Shown one piece after another: positions 20,152 through 27,526 of a DNA stretch of 64,000 nucleotides (position 1 is its first letter; each line of letters opens with the position of its first letter). The notes under the pieces were generated by a model, which worked only from the letters and a program-made list of their open reading frames with translations, had not been told where the DNA came from and searched no databases. The translations under genes and the position numbers were made by a program. The stretch lies in contig NZ_ASCA01000087.1 of the NCBI RefSeq assembly GCF_002760245.1, positions 1-64,000 on the forward strand, read 5' to 3'. The stretch comes from Streptococcus suis YS161. Its GTDB lineage: Bacteria; Bacillota; Bacilli; Lactobacillales; Streptococcaceae.

Positions 20152-21100
20152 GGTCATTGAGCTTTTCAATAATCTTTTTGCTAGTGGTTTTCATCTGGGG
20201 GAGATTGTTGATTTTCTCAAACGTAGTCAGCTTCTGGCAGATCCCTACACCCAGGTCTTGTCAGATGGCCTTCTTGCAGGAAAGCCATTTTCAAGCCTAT
20301 TAGCGGATTTGCGGTTTTCAGATGCGGTGGTCACACAGGTGGCTCTGGCAGAAGTTCATGGCAATACCAGCCTGAGTTTAAGCCATATCCAGTCCTATCT
20401 GGAAAATGTCAGCAAGGTTCGTAAAAAGCTGATTGAGGTGGCAACCTATCCGATAATCTTGCTTGGTTTTCTGCTCTTGATTATGCTAGGCTTGAAAAAC
20501 TATCTTTTGCCCCAGTTGGAGGAAGGTAATGCAGCGACTATGCTGATAAATCATCTGCCGACTATCTTTTTATCCCTCTGTGGACTTAGTTTGGTGGCGG
20601 TCTTAGCTGGTATGGTTTGGTTTCGAAAAACCAACAAAATCAAGGTCTTTTCCCGCTTGGCAGCTCTGCCATTTTTCGGAAAACTCATCCAAATCTATCT
20701 GACGGCCTATTACGCCAGGGAGTGGGGGAGTTTGATTGGGCAAGGCTTGGACCTGCCGCAGATTGTGAGCTTGATGCAATCGCAGCAATCGCAGCTCTTT
20801 CGAGAGATTGGCCAGGACCTAGAGCAGTCGCTTTCCAATGGTCAGAGCTTTCACGAACACATTAAGAATTACGCTTTTTTTAAGCGAGAGTTGAGTTTGA
20901 TTGTCGAGTATGGTCAGGTCAAGTCTAAGTTGGGGAGCGAGTTGACAGTTTATGCGGCTGAGTGTTGGGAGGATTTTTTCTCTCGGGTCAATAGAGCCAT
21001 GCAGCTGATTCAACCGCTGGTCTTTCTCTTTGTGGGCTTAATGGTCGTTCTCATCTACGCAGCCATGTTGCTGCCGATTTATCAAAATATGGAGTTATAA
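20063..21100 (+). CDS. comGB: Competence pilus membrane platform protein ComGB
   Basis: ComGB is the polytopic inner-membrane platform (GspF/PilC family) of the competence pilus. The 345-residue protein has two GspF-type repeats. Its hydrophobic segments include VATYPIILLGFLLLIMLGL and the C-terminal LVFLFVGLMVVLIYAAMLLP. The ATG at 20063 (MRKLIAFLQQDISVFG) is preferred over an earlier in-frame codon because it gives the family N-terminus. The 89-bp overlap with comGA is typical in streptococci. comGC starts 1 bp after its stop. Confidence 0.92.
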   Translation: MRKLIAFLQQDISVFGRQKQKKLPLVRQRKVIELFNNLFASGFHLGEIVDFLKRSQLLADPYTQVLSDGLLAGKPFSSLLADLRFSDAVVTQVALAEVHGNTSLSLSHIQSYLENVSKVRKKLIEVATYPIILLGFLLLIMLGLKNYLLPQLEEGNAATMLINHLPTIFLSLCGLSLVAVLAGMVWFRKTNKIKVFSRLAALPFFGKLIQIYLTAYYAREWGSLIGQGLDLPQIVSLMQSQQSQLFREIGQDLEQSLSNGQSFHEHIKNYAFFKRELSLIVEYGQVKSKLGSELTVYAAECWEDFFSRVNRAMQLIQPLVFLFVGLMVVLIYAAMLLPIYQNMEL

Positions 21101-21101
21101 A

Positions 21102-21383
21102 ATGAAAAAATTGTTGAAATTAAAAAAGAAAGCTTTCACTCTGGTGGAAATGTTAGTTGTTTTGGGTATTATTAGCCTGCTCTTGCTCATTTTTGTGCCT
21201 AATTTGAGCAAGCAAAAAGCAGCTGTTCAAGAGAAAGGAAATGCTGCCGTTGTCAAAGTAGTAGAGAGCCAGATGGAGCTCTATGAATTGGAACATGACA
21301 AGGAAGCAACGGTGGCAGACTTGCAAGCGGATGGCTATATTACTGAAAAACAAGCGGAGCAGTATGCTAAGGCGAAAAAATAA
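21102..21383 (+). CDS. comGC: Major competence pseudopilin ComGC
   Basis: This is the main pilin of the competence pilus. The prepilin peptidase site is in KKKAFTLVEMLVVLGIISLL: cleavage after Ala leaves an N-terminal Phe, and Glu is at +5. It is followed by a hydrophobic assembly helix and a short soluble domain. The 93-residue length is normal. It overlaps comGD by 20 bp. Confidence 0.94.
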   Translation: MKKLLKLKKKAFTLVEMLVVLGIISLLLLIFVPNLSKQKAAVQEKGNAAVVKVVESQMELYELEHDKEATVADLQADGYITEKQAEQYAKAKK

Positions 21384-21771
21384 GGCTTTTACCCTATTTG
21401 AAAGCCTGCTGACCTTGTTGGTTGTCAGTTTTCTGGCAATCAGCCTGTCGGGAACAGTACAAACGGTCTTTCGGTCTGTTCAGGAAGAAATTTTTCTCTG
21501 GGAATTTGAGGCCATCTATAAAGACAGTCAGAAATTGGCAGCCAGTTCCCATCAAAAAGTGAACCTTGCTATCGGTGGACAGGAAGTTACAAATGGTTAT
21601 CAGGCTGTAGAGGTGCCCAGAAACGTAGAGGTCTTGGAGGAGAAAAATATCAAATTTGAAGAAAATGGAGGAAATTCCTCACTGTCTAAAATTCGTTTTC
21701 GGCTTAGTCGAAAGACAGTCACATATCAATTATATATAGGGAGTGGTCGCTATAAGAAAACAGAAGAATAA
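21364..21771 (+). CDS. comGD: Minor pseudopilin ComGD
   Basis: The 135-residue minor pilin has the prepilin motif NKAFTLFESLLTLLVV close to the N-terminus. The ATG at 21364 (MLRRKNKAFTL) lies inside the comGC end with GGAG a few bases upstream. Earlier in-frame codons would put the cleavage site far inside the protein. The rest is a typical Lys/Glu-rich pilin head without clear motifs. It overlaps comGE by 29 bp. Confidence 0.9.
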   Translation: MLRRKNKAFTLFESLLTLLVVSFLAISLSGTVQTVFRSVQEEIFLWEFEAIYKDSQKLAASSHQKVNLAIGGQEVTNGYQAVEVPRNVEVLEEKNIKFEENGGNSSLSKIRFRLSRKTVTYQLYIGSGRYKKTEE

Positions 21772-22036
21772 GGCTTATATTTTGCTAGAAAGTCTGGTTG
21801 CCCTTGCGACCCTAGTGACTATTTGCAGCTTGATTTTGTCAGCTGTGGATGCAGGTCGTAGGCGACAGGCTTGGGAATTGGAACAACAGGAGGTTCTCAA
21901 TCTAGCACAGATGGCTGTTCAGATCGGGCAAGATAACCTAGCCTTAAACGGTGTTACAGTTCAGGTTCAACGAACGGCGGATAAGATGATTGTTTTCCAC
22001 GAGGGAAAGGAGGTTTTATCGGTTGTTAAAAAGTAA
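21743..22036 (+). CDS. comGE: Minor pseudopilin ComGE
   Basis: The 97-residue protein starts at GTG (VAIRKQKNKAYILLESLVALATL). It has a degenerate prepilin motif, NKAYILLES, then a hydrophobic helix. A purine-rich AGGGA lies just upstream. The overlap with comGD and the order C-D-E-F-G identify it better than sequence alone. It probably forms part of the pilus tip complex, by analogy with other ComG systems. Confidence 0.85.
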   Translation: MVAIRKQKNKAYILLESLVALATLVTICSLILSAVDAGRRRQAWELEQQEVLNLAQMAVQIGQDNLALNGVTVQVQRTADKMIVFHEGKEVLSVVKK

Positions 22037-22457
22037 AATTCCCGCTTTTACTCTCTTGGAATGCTTGGTAGCCTTAGTCATCCTATCAGGAAGTCTTCTG
22101 GTCTTTGAAGGCTTGTCAAAACTGTTGGTTCAAGAAGCGCATTACCAAGGTCAGACTGTTCAAAAGGAATGGTTGGTCTTCTCTAGTCAATTGCGGTCGG
22201 AGTGGGACCAGGCTGAATTGGTCAAGGTTGAAAATGGCAAGGTCTATGTCAACAAAGGCGAACAGGCTTTAGCCTTTGGCAAGTCACGGTCGGATGATTT
22301 TCGGAAAACAAATGACAGGGGACAGGGCTATCAGCCCATGATTTATCAAGTAGACAGCGCAGCTATTTCCCAAAAAAACCAGCTGGTGCGTATCGACTTT
22401 AGCTTTAAAAACGGAGAGGAGCGGACCTTTATCTATGCTTTTAAAGAAAAAAGTTAA
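22023..22457 (+). CDS. comGF: Minor pseudopilin ComGF
   Basis: The 144-residue protein begins at TTG (LLKSKIPAFTLLECLVALVILSG). The prepilin motif is PAFTLLEC. The TTG at 22023 is chosen because AAAGGAGG lies at 22006-22013 and the resulting leader length suits a pilin. An earlier TTG at 21990 would add 11 residues and has no ribosome site. It overlaps comGE by 14 bp and comGG by 23 bp. Confidence 0.85.
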   Translation: MLKSKIPAFTLLECLVALVILSGSLLVFEGLSKLLVQEAHYQGQTVQKEWLVFSSQLRSEWDQAELVKVENGKVYVNKGEQALAFGKSRSDDFRKTNDRGQGYQPMIYQVDSAAISQKNQLVRIDFSFKNGEERTFIYAFKEKS

Positions 22458-22962
22458 GGCGGGTATCCTGCTCTATGCCCTTTTGATGTTGGCGGTTTTT
22501 AGTCTCTTGCTTCAGTTTTATCTCCACCGCCAAGAAGCCGAAAGTCGCTTGGTTCAGGTGGCAAGGCAAGAAGCGACAGCCTATATCATGGCCCAGATGG
22601 TCTTGGATCAGGTTGAAGAGGAATTACAAGAGCGTGTAGCGATTGCCAAGAAGGTAGCAAGTCAAACAGAACAACAGAAGGGAGTTGAAGTAGCTGCTAG
22701 TGATACGGCTAATATTAAGGAAGAAGGGGAGATACAAGAAACAACAAGCACTAAGCCAGAACCAACTACAAAATCAGTTGACACATCATCAACTCAAAAC
22801 GTGGAAAGCAAACCAATAGAAGATAAGGGAGCGGTCACTTTTCAGGAGGGTCAGGCTCGTTATCAACTTAAAGGAGACCAACTATTGGTTACAGTTGAGT
22901 TAACAAGTGATGGTCTGTATACCTATCAATTTCCTTTGGGGCTATCATCGGAAGGAGGGTGA
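22435..22962 (+). CDS. comGG: ComGG-type competence protein
   Basis: The 175-residue protein has one N-terminal membrane segment (AGILLYALLMLAVFSLLLQF) followed by a charged extracellular part with a Thr/Ser/Lys-rich linker around residues 75-130. As in other ComGG proteins, the prepilin peptidase signature is weak. It is the last gene of the overlapping comG operon, 56 bp before the methyltransferase gene. The low-complexity linker is the least conserved part. Confidence 0.85.
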   Translation: MLLKKKVKAGILLYALLMLAVFSLLLQFYLHRQEAESRLVQVARQEATAYIMAQMVLDQVEEELQERVAIAKKVASQTEQQKGVEVAASDTANIKEEGEIQETTSTKPEPTTKSVDTSSTQNVESKPIEDKGAVTFQEGQARYQLKGDQLLVTVELTSDGLYTYQFPLGLSSEGG

Positions 22963-23018
22963 GTTGACTTGCTCTCCTTTTTGGTGCAAAGTCTGTGAAA
23001 TTTTGATAAGATAGGAGT

Positions 23019-23972
23019 ATGAATTTTGAAAAGATCGAACAGGCTTACGACCTGCTATTAGAAAACGTACAGACTATCCAAAACCAGCTAGGTACCAATA
23101 TCTATGATGCCATGATTGAGCAAAATGCTGCTTACGTAGCTGATCAACATGAGACGGACCTTGTTGTCAATAACAATCAGACCTTGAAACAACTAGATTT
23201 AACCAAGGAAGAATGGCGTCGTGCCTACCAATTCCTGCTCATCAAGGCCAATCAGACTGAACCCATGCAGTATAATCACCAGTTCACACCAGACTCTATC
23301 GGATTTATCCTATCTTTTCTAGTAGACCAATTGGTGCCGACTCAAAAGGTGACGGTTCTAGAAATTGGTTCGGGGACAGGCAATCTAGCTCAGACCATTC
23401 TCAACGCCAGTCAGAAAGAATTGGATTACTTGGGGATCGAAGTGGATGACCTCTTGATTGATTTGTCGGCAAGTATTGCGGATGTCATGCAGGCAGATAT
23501 TTCTTTTGCTCAGGGAGATGCGGTACGTCCGCAGATTTTGAAGGAAAGCCAAATCATTCTTGCGGATTTGCCTATTGGCTACTATCCAGATGACCAGATT
23601 GCTAGCCGCTATCAGGTCGCCAGCCCAAATGAACATACCTACGCCCATCATTTACTCATGGAACAATCCCTCAAATATCTGGAAAAAGATGGCTTTGCGA
23701 TTTTGTTGGCTCCAAATGATTTATTGACTAGTCCGCAAAGCGATTTACTGAAAGACTGGTTACAGGAGCAAGCCAATATTGTTGCCATGATTGCCCTGCC
23801 ACCAAATCTCTTTGGGAAGGCTGCTATGGCCAAGTCTATTTTTGTCTTGCAAAAGAAAGCTGCAAGATCGTTGACGCCGTTTGTTTATCCCTTACAAAGT
23901 CTTCAAGAACCAGAAGCGATTCAGAAGTTCATGCTCAATTTCAAAAATTGGAAGCAAGAGAATGCAATTTAA
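23019..23972 (+). CDS. YtxK-like class I SAM-dependent methyltransferase
   Basis: The 317-residue protein resembles the N6-adenine DNA methylase fold. The SAM-binding motif I is VLEIGSGTGN near residue 114, and the catalytic-type motif IV reads ADLPIGYYP near 182 where NPPY is usual. Such proteins sit between comG and ackA in streptococci and beside ackA in Bacillus (YtxK). There is no target-recognition domain or restriction partner, and the substrate is unknown. AGGAG precedes the ATG. The link with competence is by position only. Confidence 0.82.
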   Translation: MNFEKIEQAYDLLLENVQTIQNQLGTNIYDAMIEQNAAYVADQHETDLVVNNNQTLKQLDLTKEEWRRAYQFLLIKANQTEPMQYNHQFTPDSIGFILSFLVDQLVPTQKVTVLEIGSGTGNLAQTILNASQKELDYLGIEVDDLLIDLSASIADVMQADISFAQGDAVRPQILKESQIILADLPIGYYPDDQIASRYQVASPNEHTYAHHLLMEQSLKYLEKDGFAILLAPNDLLTSPQSDLLKDWLQEQANIVAMIALPPNLFGKAAMAKSIFVLQKKAARSLTPFVYPLQSLQEPEAIQKFMLNFKNWKQENAI

Positions 23973-23984
23973 GTGAAAATCTGT

Positions 23985-24009
23985 TATACTAATTAGGAAA
24001 ACGCTTTAA
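23985..24009 (+). promoter_or_regulatory. ackA extended -10 and possible cre site
   Basis: TGTTATACT gives an extended -10 with the hexamer at 23985-23990. Just downstream, GGAAAACGCTTTAA (23996-24009) resembles a catabolite-responsive element, with two deviations from TGNAANCGNNNNCA. CcpA control of ackA is known in Gram-positives, so the reading is plausible but not secure. Confidence 0.45.
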
Positions 24010-24022
24010 AAAGGGGAACGAT

Positions 24023-25210
24023 ATGTCAAAAACAATTGCAATTAATGCAGGTAGTTCAAGTCTGAAATGGCAACTTTATCAAATGCCAGAAGAAACAGTG
24101 CTAGCGGCAGGGATTATTGAGCGCATCGGTTTGAACGATTCCATCTCAACAGTTAAGTATGATGGGAAGAAAGAAAGTGAAGTTTTAGATATTCCTAATC
24201 ATACGGTTGCGGTTAAGATTCTCCTAGAAGACTTGCTTAAGCACAACATCATTGCTGCTTACGAGGAAATTACTGGTATCGGACACCGTGTTGTTGCAGG
24301 TGGAGAGATTTTCAAAGAATCAGCTGTTATTGGACCAAAAGAGGTTGAGCAAATTGAAGAACTAAGTGCTTTGGCACCACTTCATAACCCTGCACACGTA
24401 GCAGCAATTCGTGCATTTGAGGAAGTACTACCAGAAGTTTTGAATGTAGCTGTTTTTGATACAGCCTTTCACACTACGATGCCAAAGCATGCCTATCTTT
24501 ATCCGATTCCACAAAAGTACTATACCGACCACAAGGTTCGTAAGTATGGAGCGCACGGAACTAGTCACTATTATGTAGCGCATGAGGCAGCAAAAGTATT
24601 GGGACGTCCGATTGAGGAATTAAAATTGATTACGGCTCACATCGGAAACGGTGTATCTATTACTGCCAACTACCATGGTCAATCAGTTGACACTTCTATG
24701 GGCTTCACTCCTCTAGCTGGTCCAATGATGGGAACTCGTTCGGGAGATATTGATCCAGCGATTATTCCTTACTTGATTGCAAATGTTGATGAGTTGAAGG
24801 ATGCTGCAGACGTTGTTAACATGTTGAATAAACAATCAGGTTTGCTTGGTGTATCTGGCTTCTCAAGTGATATGCGTGATATTGAAGCAGGCATCCAAGC
24901 TCACAATCCAGATGCAGTGTTGGCCTACAATATTTTCATTGATCGTATTAAGAAATTTATCGGTCAGTATCTTGCAGTTTTAAATGGGGCAGATGCTATT
25001 GTCTTCACGGCAGGTATGGGTGAAAATGCACCGCTTATGCGCAATGACGTAGTAGAAGGCTTGTCTTGGTTCGGTATTGAGTTGGACCCAGAAAAGAATG
25101 TATTTGGCAACTATGGTGACATTTCAACGGCAGAATCAAAAGTTCGTGTCTTGGTTATTCCGACGGATGAAGAATTGGTTATTGCGCGTGAAGTGGAACG
25201 CTTGAAATAA
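24023..25210 (+). CDS. ackA: Acetate kinase
   Basis: AckA converts acetyl phosphate and ADP to acetate and ATP, the final step of the Pta-AckA pathway. Family signatures are the N-terminal [29 protein letters not shown] and the ATP-binding AHIGNGVS. The 395-residue length is typical. RBS AAAAGGGG precedes the ATG. It is transcribed from its own promoter and followed by two hairpin terminators. Confidence 0.97.
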   Translation: MSKTIAINAGSSSLKWQLYQMPEETVLAAGIIERIGLNDSISTVKYDGKKESEVLDIPNHTVAVKILLEDLLKHNIIAAYEEITGIGHRVVAGGEIFKESAVIGPKEVEQIEELSALAPLHNPAHVAAIRAFEEVLPEVLNVAVFDTAFHTTMPKHAYLYPIPQKYYTDHKVRKYGAHGTSHYYVAHEAAKVLGRPIEELKLITAHIGNGVSITANYHGQSVDTSMGFTPLAGPMMGTRSGDIDPAIIPYLIANVDELKDAADVVNMLNKQSGLLGVSGFSSDMRDIEAGIQAHNPDAVLAYNIFIDRIKKFIGQYLAVLNGADAIVFTAGMGENAPLMRNDVVEGLSWFGIELDPEKNVFGNYGDISTAESKVRVLVIPTDEELVIAREVERLK

Positions 25211-25213
25211 GAA

Positions 25214-25281
25214 AAACGAACTGGTAGTCGGAGACTGCCAGTTTCTCTTATAGTTTATACCTTTAGAAAGGTATAGTTTTT
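25214..25281 (+). terminator. Tandem terminators after ackA
   Basis: The first stem pairs AACTGGTAGTC (25219-25229) with GACTGCCAGTT (25233-25243) and is followed by TCTC. The second pairs TATACCTTT with AAAGGTATA (25256-25275) and is followed by GTTTTT. Confidence 0.85.
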
Positions 25282-25287
25282 AGCAAG

Positions 25288-25316
25288 TGGTCAAAATATA
25301 TAGTGTGTGATACAAT
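25288..25316 (+). promoter_or_regulatory. Promoter of the folT riboswitch transcript
   Basis: TGGTCA at 25288-25293 and TACAAT at 25311-25316 are 17 bp apart, with an extended TGA before the -10. The aptamer begins about 20 bp downstream. Confidence 0.6.
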
Positions 25317-25335
25317 AGACTAGCAAAGAAATTTG

Positions 25336-25480
25336 CACAGAGTAGATGGTTTGCGTCAAGTGTATGTGGATGGGATGTTGCCACATAACGAAGCTGATCT
25401 TTGCTTGTATCTGATGTCTCCTAGAGTAGGAACATTGGTCCTGGCTGAGAGCAGCGCGGTAAACCATTGCATCCGCTGTC
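25336..25480 (+). ncRNA. Tetrahydrofolate (THF) riboswitch with extended P3
   Basis: Conserved THF aptamer segments are present in order: GAGTAGATGGTTTGCGT, CAAGTG, GGATGGGATG, ACGAAGC, CGCGGTAAACCATTGCATCC. P1 is ACAG (25337-25340) with CTGT (25476-25479), and P2 is ATGGTTT with AAACCAT. Compared with the compact S. mutans-type aptamer as I recall it, about 55 nt are inserted in the P3 loop between GCTG and CAGC. It controls the folate transporter gene directly downstream. Confidence 0.93.
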
Positions 25481-25494
25481 GAATACACACGACA

Positions 25495-25524
25495 GCTCCA
25501 TTTTTTGAAAAAGGAGCATTTTTT
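25495..25524 (+). promoter_or_regulatory. Expression platform of the THF riboswitch
   Basis: GCTCC (25495-25499) can pair with GGAGC (25513-25517), which contains the folT ribosome site AAGGAG. ATTTTTT follows directly. The hairpin could therefore hide the ribosome site or act as a terminator when folate is bound. Confidence 0.65.
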
Positions 25525-26076
25525 ATGGAAAAGAAAATTCCAAAACTAACGGTGCAGTTGTTGGCTGCTATTGCGATGACCCTTGCCTTGGTCATGATTG
25601 TGGAGAACTATTTCTCTATTCGGATTTCTGATACTTTACAGGTTCAGTTTACCTTCATTCCCAATACTATTTTGGGAGCTATTGCGGGTCCGGTTTGGGC
25701 AGCTGTCTTTGCGGCTATTTCAGACCCAGTCTTTGTCTTGTTTAGCGGGCAAACAGTCCTCTTCACTTGGATTTTGATTGAGGCGGTATCGGCTTTTATC
25801 TACGGCTGGTTCTTCTATCGAAAACCGCTAGACACCAAGAACAAGGCTGATTGGCTCTATGTTGCAGGGGTTGTTGTCTTGATTCAGGTTGTAATTTCCT
25901 TTATCATGACACCGATTGCCCTCCATTTCCATTTTGGAACACCTTGGATTGTTCTGTATAGCAGTCGTCTGATTAAGGCAGTTTTTGAAATTCCATTACG
26001 GATTGTCGTGACCATGCTTATCTTGCCAAGTTTACAAAAAATACCTGAATTGGCCAAGTTAATGGGCATTAAATAA
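25525..26076 (+). CDS. folT: Folate ECF transporter substrate-binding component FolT
   Basis: This is the membrane S component that binds folate and works with a shared energy-coupling module (EcfA1, EcfA2, EcfT), which is not in this window. The 183-residue protein has about six hydrophobic segments. The frame is open upstream to 25333, but the ATG at 25525 follows AAGGAG and is the only start outside the riboswitch. The THF aptamer upstream and folC downstream both support folate as substrate. Confidence 0.9.
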   Translation: MEKKIPKLTVQLLAAIAMTLALVMIVENYFSIRISDTLQVQFTFIPNTILGAIAGPVWAAVFAAISDPVFVLFSGQTVLFTWILIEAVSAFIYGWFFYRKPLDTKNKADWLYVAGVVVLIQVVISFIMTPIALHFHFGTPWIVLYSSRLIKAVFEIPLRIVVTMLILPSLQKIPELAKLMGIK

Positions 26077-26085
26077 AACAGTATC

Positions 26086-26115
26086 AAGCAACAGGTCATC
26101 CCCCTGTTGCTTTTT
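26086..26115 (+). terminator. Terminator between folT and folC
   Basis: AGCAACAGG (26087-26095) pairs with CCTGTTGCT (26103-26111) and T5 follows. folC starts 15 bp later, so folC expression would need readthrough or an unseen promoter. Confidence 0.8.
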
Positions 26116-26129
26116 ATAGAGAGGGAATC

Positions 26130-27386
26130 ATGAATTATCAAGAAACTCGCCGGTGGCTATCGAATCGCCCTGCTTCTGATTTGGAACACGGGATTGCACG
26201 TGTCAACTGGATTTTGGAACGCTTGGACAATCCCCAACTTCAAGTTCCGACCGTTCACTTCGTAGGGACAAATGGTAAAGGTTCGACCTTGAATGCGTTA
26301 CAGTCTATCTTACGGTCTTCGGATTACACCGTCGGCCGCTTTACATCACCGTCTATCATTGATTTTCGAGAGCAGATTGTCTTTAAGCAAGAGATGATTT
26401 CAGAGGAAGATTTTTCGAGGATTGTGACAGACTTGCAACCCTTGATTGAGGACTTGGACCAGACGGCTGGACTGGATGCCATCTCGGAGTTTGAGATTGT
26501 AGTAGTGGCTATGTTTGTCTACTTTGCCTACTACCAGCGTCCCGACATTCTCTTGGTGGAGGCAGGCATGGGCGGTTTGCAGGATGCGACCAATGTCCTT
26601 GCCCCATTGGCAGTAGTTTGCCCGTCCATTGGCTTGGATCATCAGGCATTTTTGGGGGAGACTCACGCAGCCATAGCCCGTCACAAGGTCGCCGTCTTGC
26701 GTGAGCGGGTTCCCCTCCTCTATGCGACCGATTTGCCAGAAGTGGTGACAGTTTTTGAGGAGCAGGCTCGTCAGCTTCAGAATCCGACCTATGCGGTGGG
26801 GCGGGAGATTCTTTTGGAAAATAGCAGAGCAGGCTTTGCAGTTTCAAGCCCCTTCGGTCGAGTTGAGGATTTGAGACTACAGATGCAGGGGCGTCACCAA
26901 GAGGTCAACGCAGCCTTGGCAGTGACAACTGCCCAGCTCATCAAACCTTATTTTCCAACAATTACCAATGAAACCATCCGCCAGGGCTTGTCCCAAGCCA
27001 TCTGGCCGGGCCGTTTAGAGTTGATTAGACCTAATCTCATGATTGACGGAGCCCACAATAATGAAAGCATCGCCGTCCTGACACAACACTTGGAAGAAAA
27101 GTATGCTGACAGGGATATTGAAATCCTCTTTGCAGCCATCAATACCAAGCCGGTCGATCAGATGTTGTCCCAGCTCAGTCAATTTGGACCTGTTAGCGTT
27201 ACGACTTTTGACGATTTCAGAGCGGTACAGTTAGAAGATTATCCGTCAGGCTATGAACGAGTTCAGACCTATCAGGAATGGTTGGAGCAGGCGGACTTGG
27301 ACAATCCTCAAAAACTCTACCTGATTACGGGGTCATTGTATTTCATTACCTATGTGAGGAAGTATATTTTAGAAAAGTTATTCTGA
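26130..27386 (+). CDS. folC: Folylpolyglutamate synthase (bifunctional with dihydrofolate synthase possible)
   Basis: FolC adds glutamates to folates so that they are kept in the cell. The 418-residue Mur-ligase-type protein has the P-loop FVGTNGKGSTLN near residue 45, VEAGMGGLQDATNV near 145, and MIDGAHNNES near 305. The start follows a GAGAGGGA ribosome site. It lies behind folT, fitting uptake followed by trapping. Whether it also has dihydrofolate synthase activity is not visible. Confidence 0.93.
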   Translation: MNYQETRRWLSNRPASDLEHGIARVNWILERLDNPQLQVPTVHFVGTNGKGSTLNALQSILRSSDYTVGRFTSPSIIDFREQIVFKQEMISEEDFSRIVTDLQPLIEDLDQTAGLDAISEFEIVVVAMFVYFAYYQRPDILLVEAGMGGLQDATNVLAPLAVVCPSIGLDHQAFLGETHAAIARHKVAVLRERVPLLYATDLPEVVTVFEEQARQLQNPTYAVGREILLENSRAGFAVSSPFGRVEDLRLQMQGRHQEVNAALAVTTAQLIKPYFPTITNETIRQGLSQAIWPGRLELIRPNLMIDGAHNNESIAVLTQHLEEKYADRDIEILFAAINTKPVDQMLSQLSQFGPVSVTTFDDFRAVQLEDYPSGYERVQTYQEWLEQADLDNPQKLYLITGSLYFITYVRKYILEKLF

Positions 27387-27443
27387 TATTAAAATTTTTC
27401 CAAAAAATGTTTTGACAAAATTCTTAAAAATCATGCAAAATAC

Positions 27444-27480
27444 TTGACAAAAGCCCTGCTATACTAGTATAGCAGGGCTT
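27444..27480 (+). promoter_or_regulatory. TTGACA followed by a 30-bp perfect palindrome
   Basis: TTGACA at 27444-27449 is followed by a perfect 30-bp palindrome at 27451-27480, centred on ACTAGT with arms AAGCCCTGCTAT. TATAGC at 27468-27473, inside the palindrome, could be the -10 (18-bp spacer). Further TTGACA copies start at 27412 and 27479. No T-run follows the palindrome, so an operator is more likely than a terminator. Confidence 0.55.
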
Positions 27481-27526
27481 GACACTTCGGCCAAGCCCTT
27501 CCTATTAGCCTAAACAGGAGGAAACA

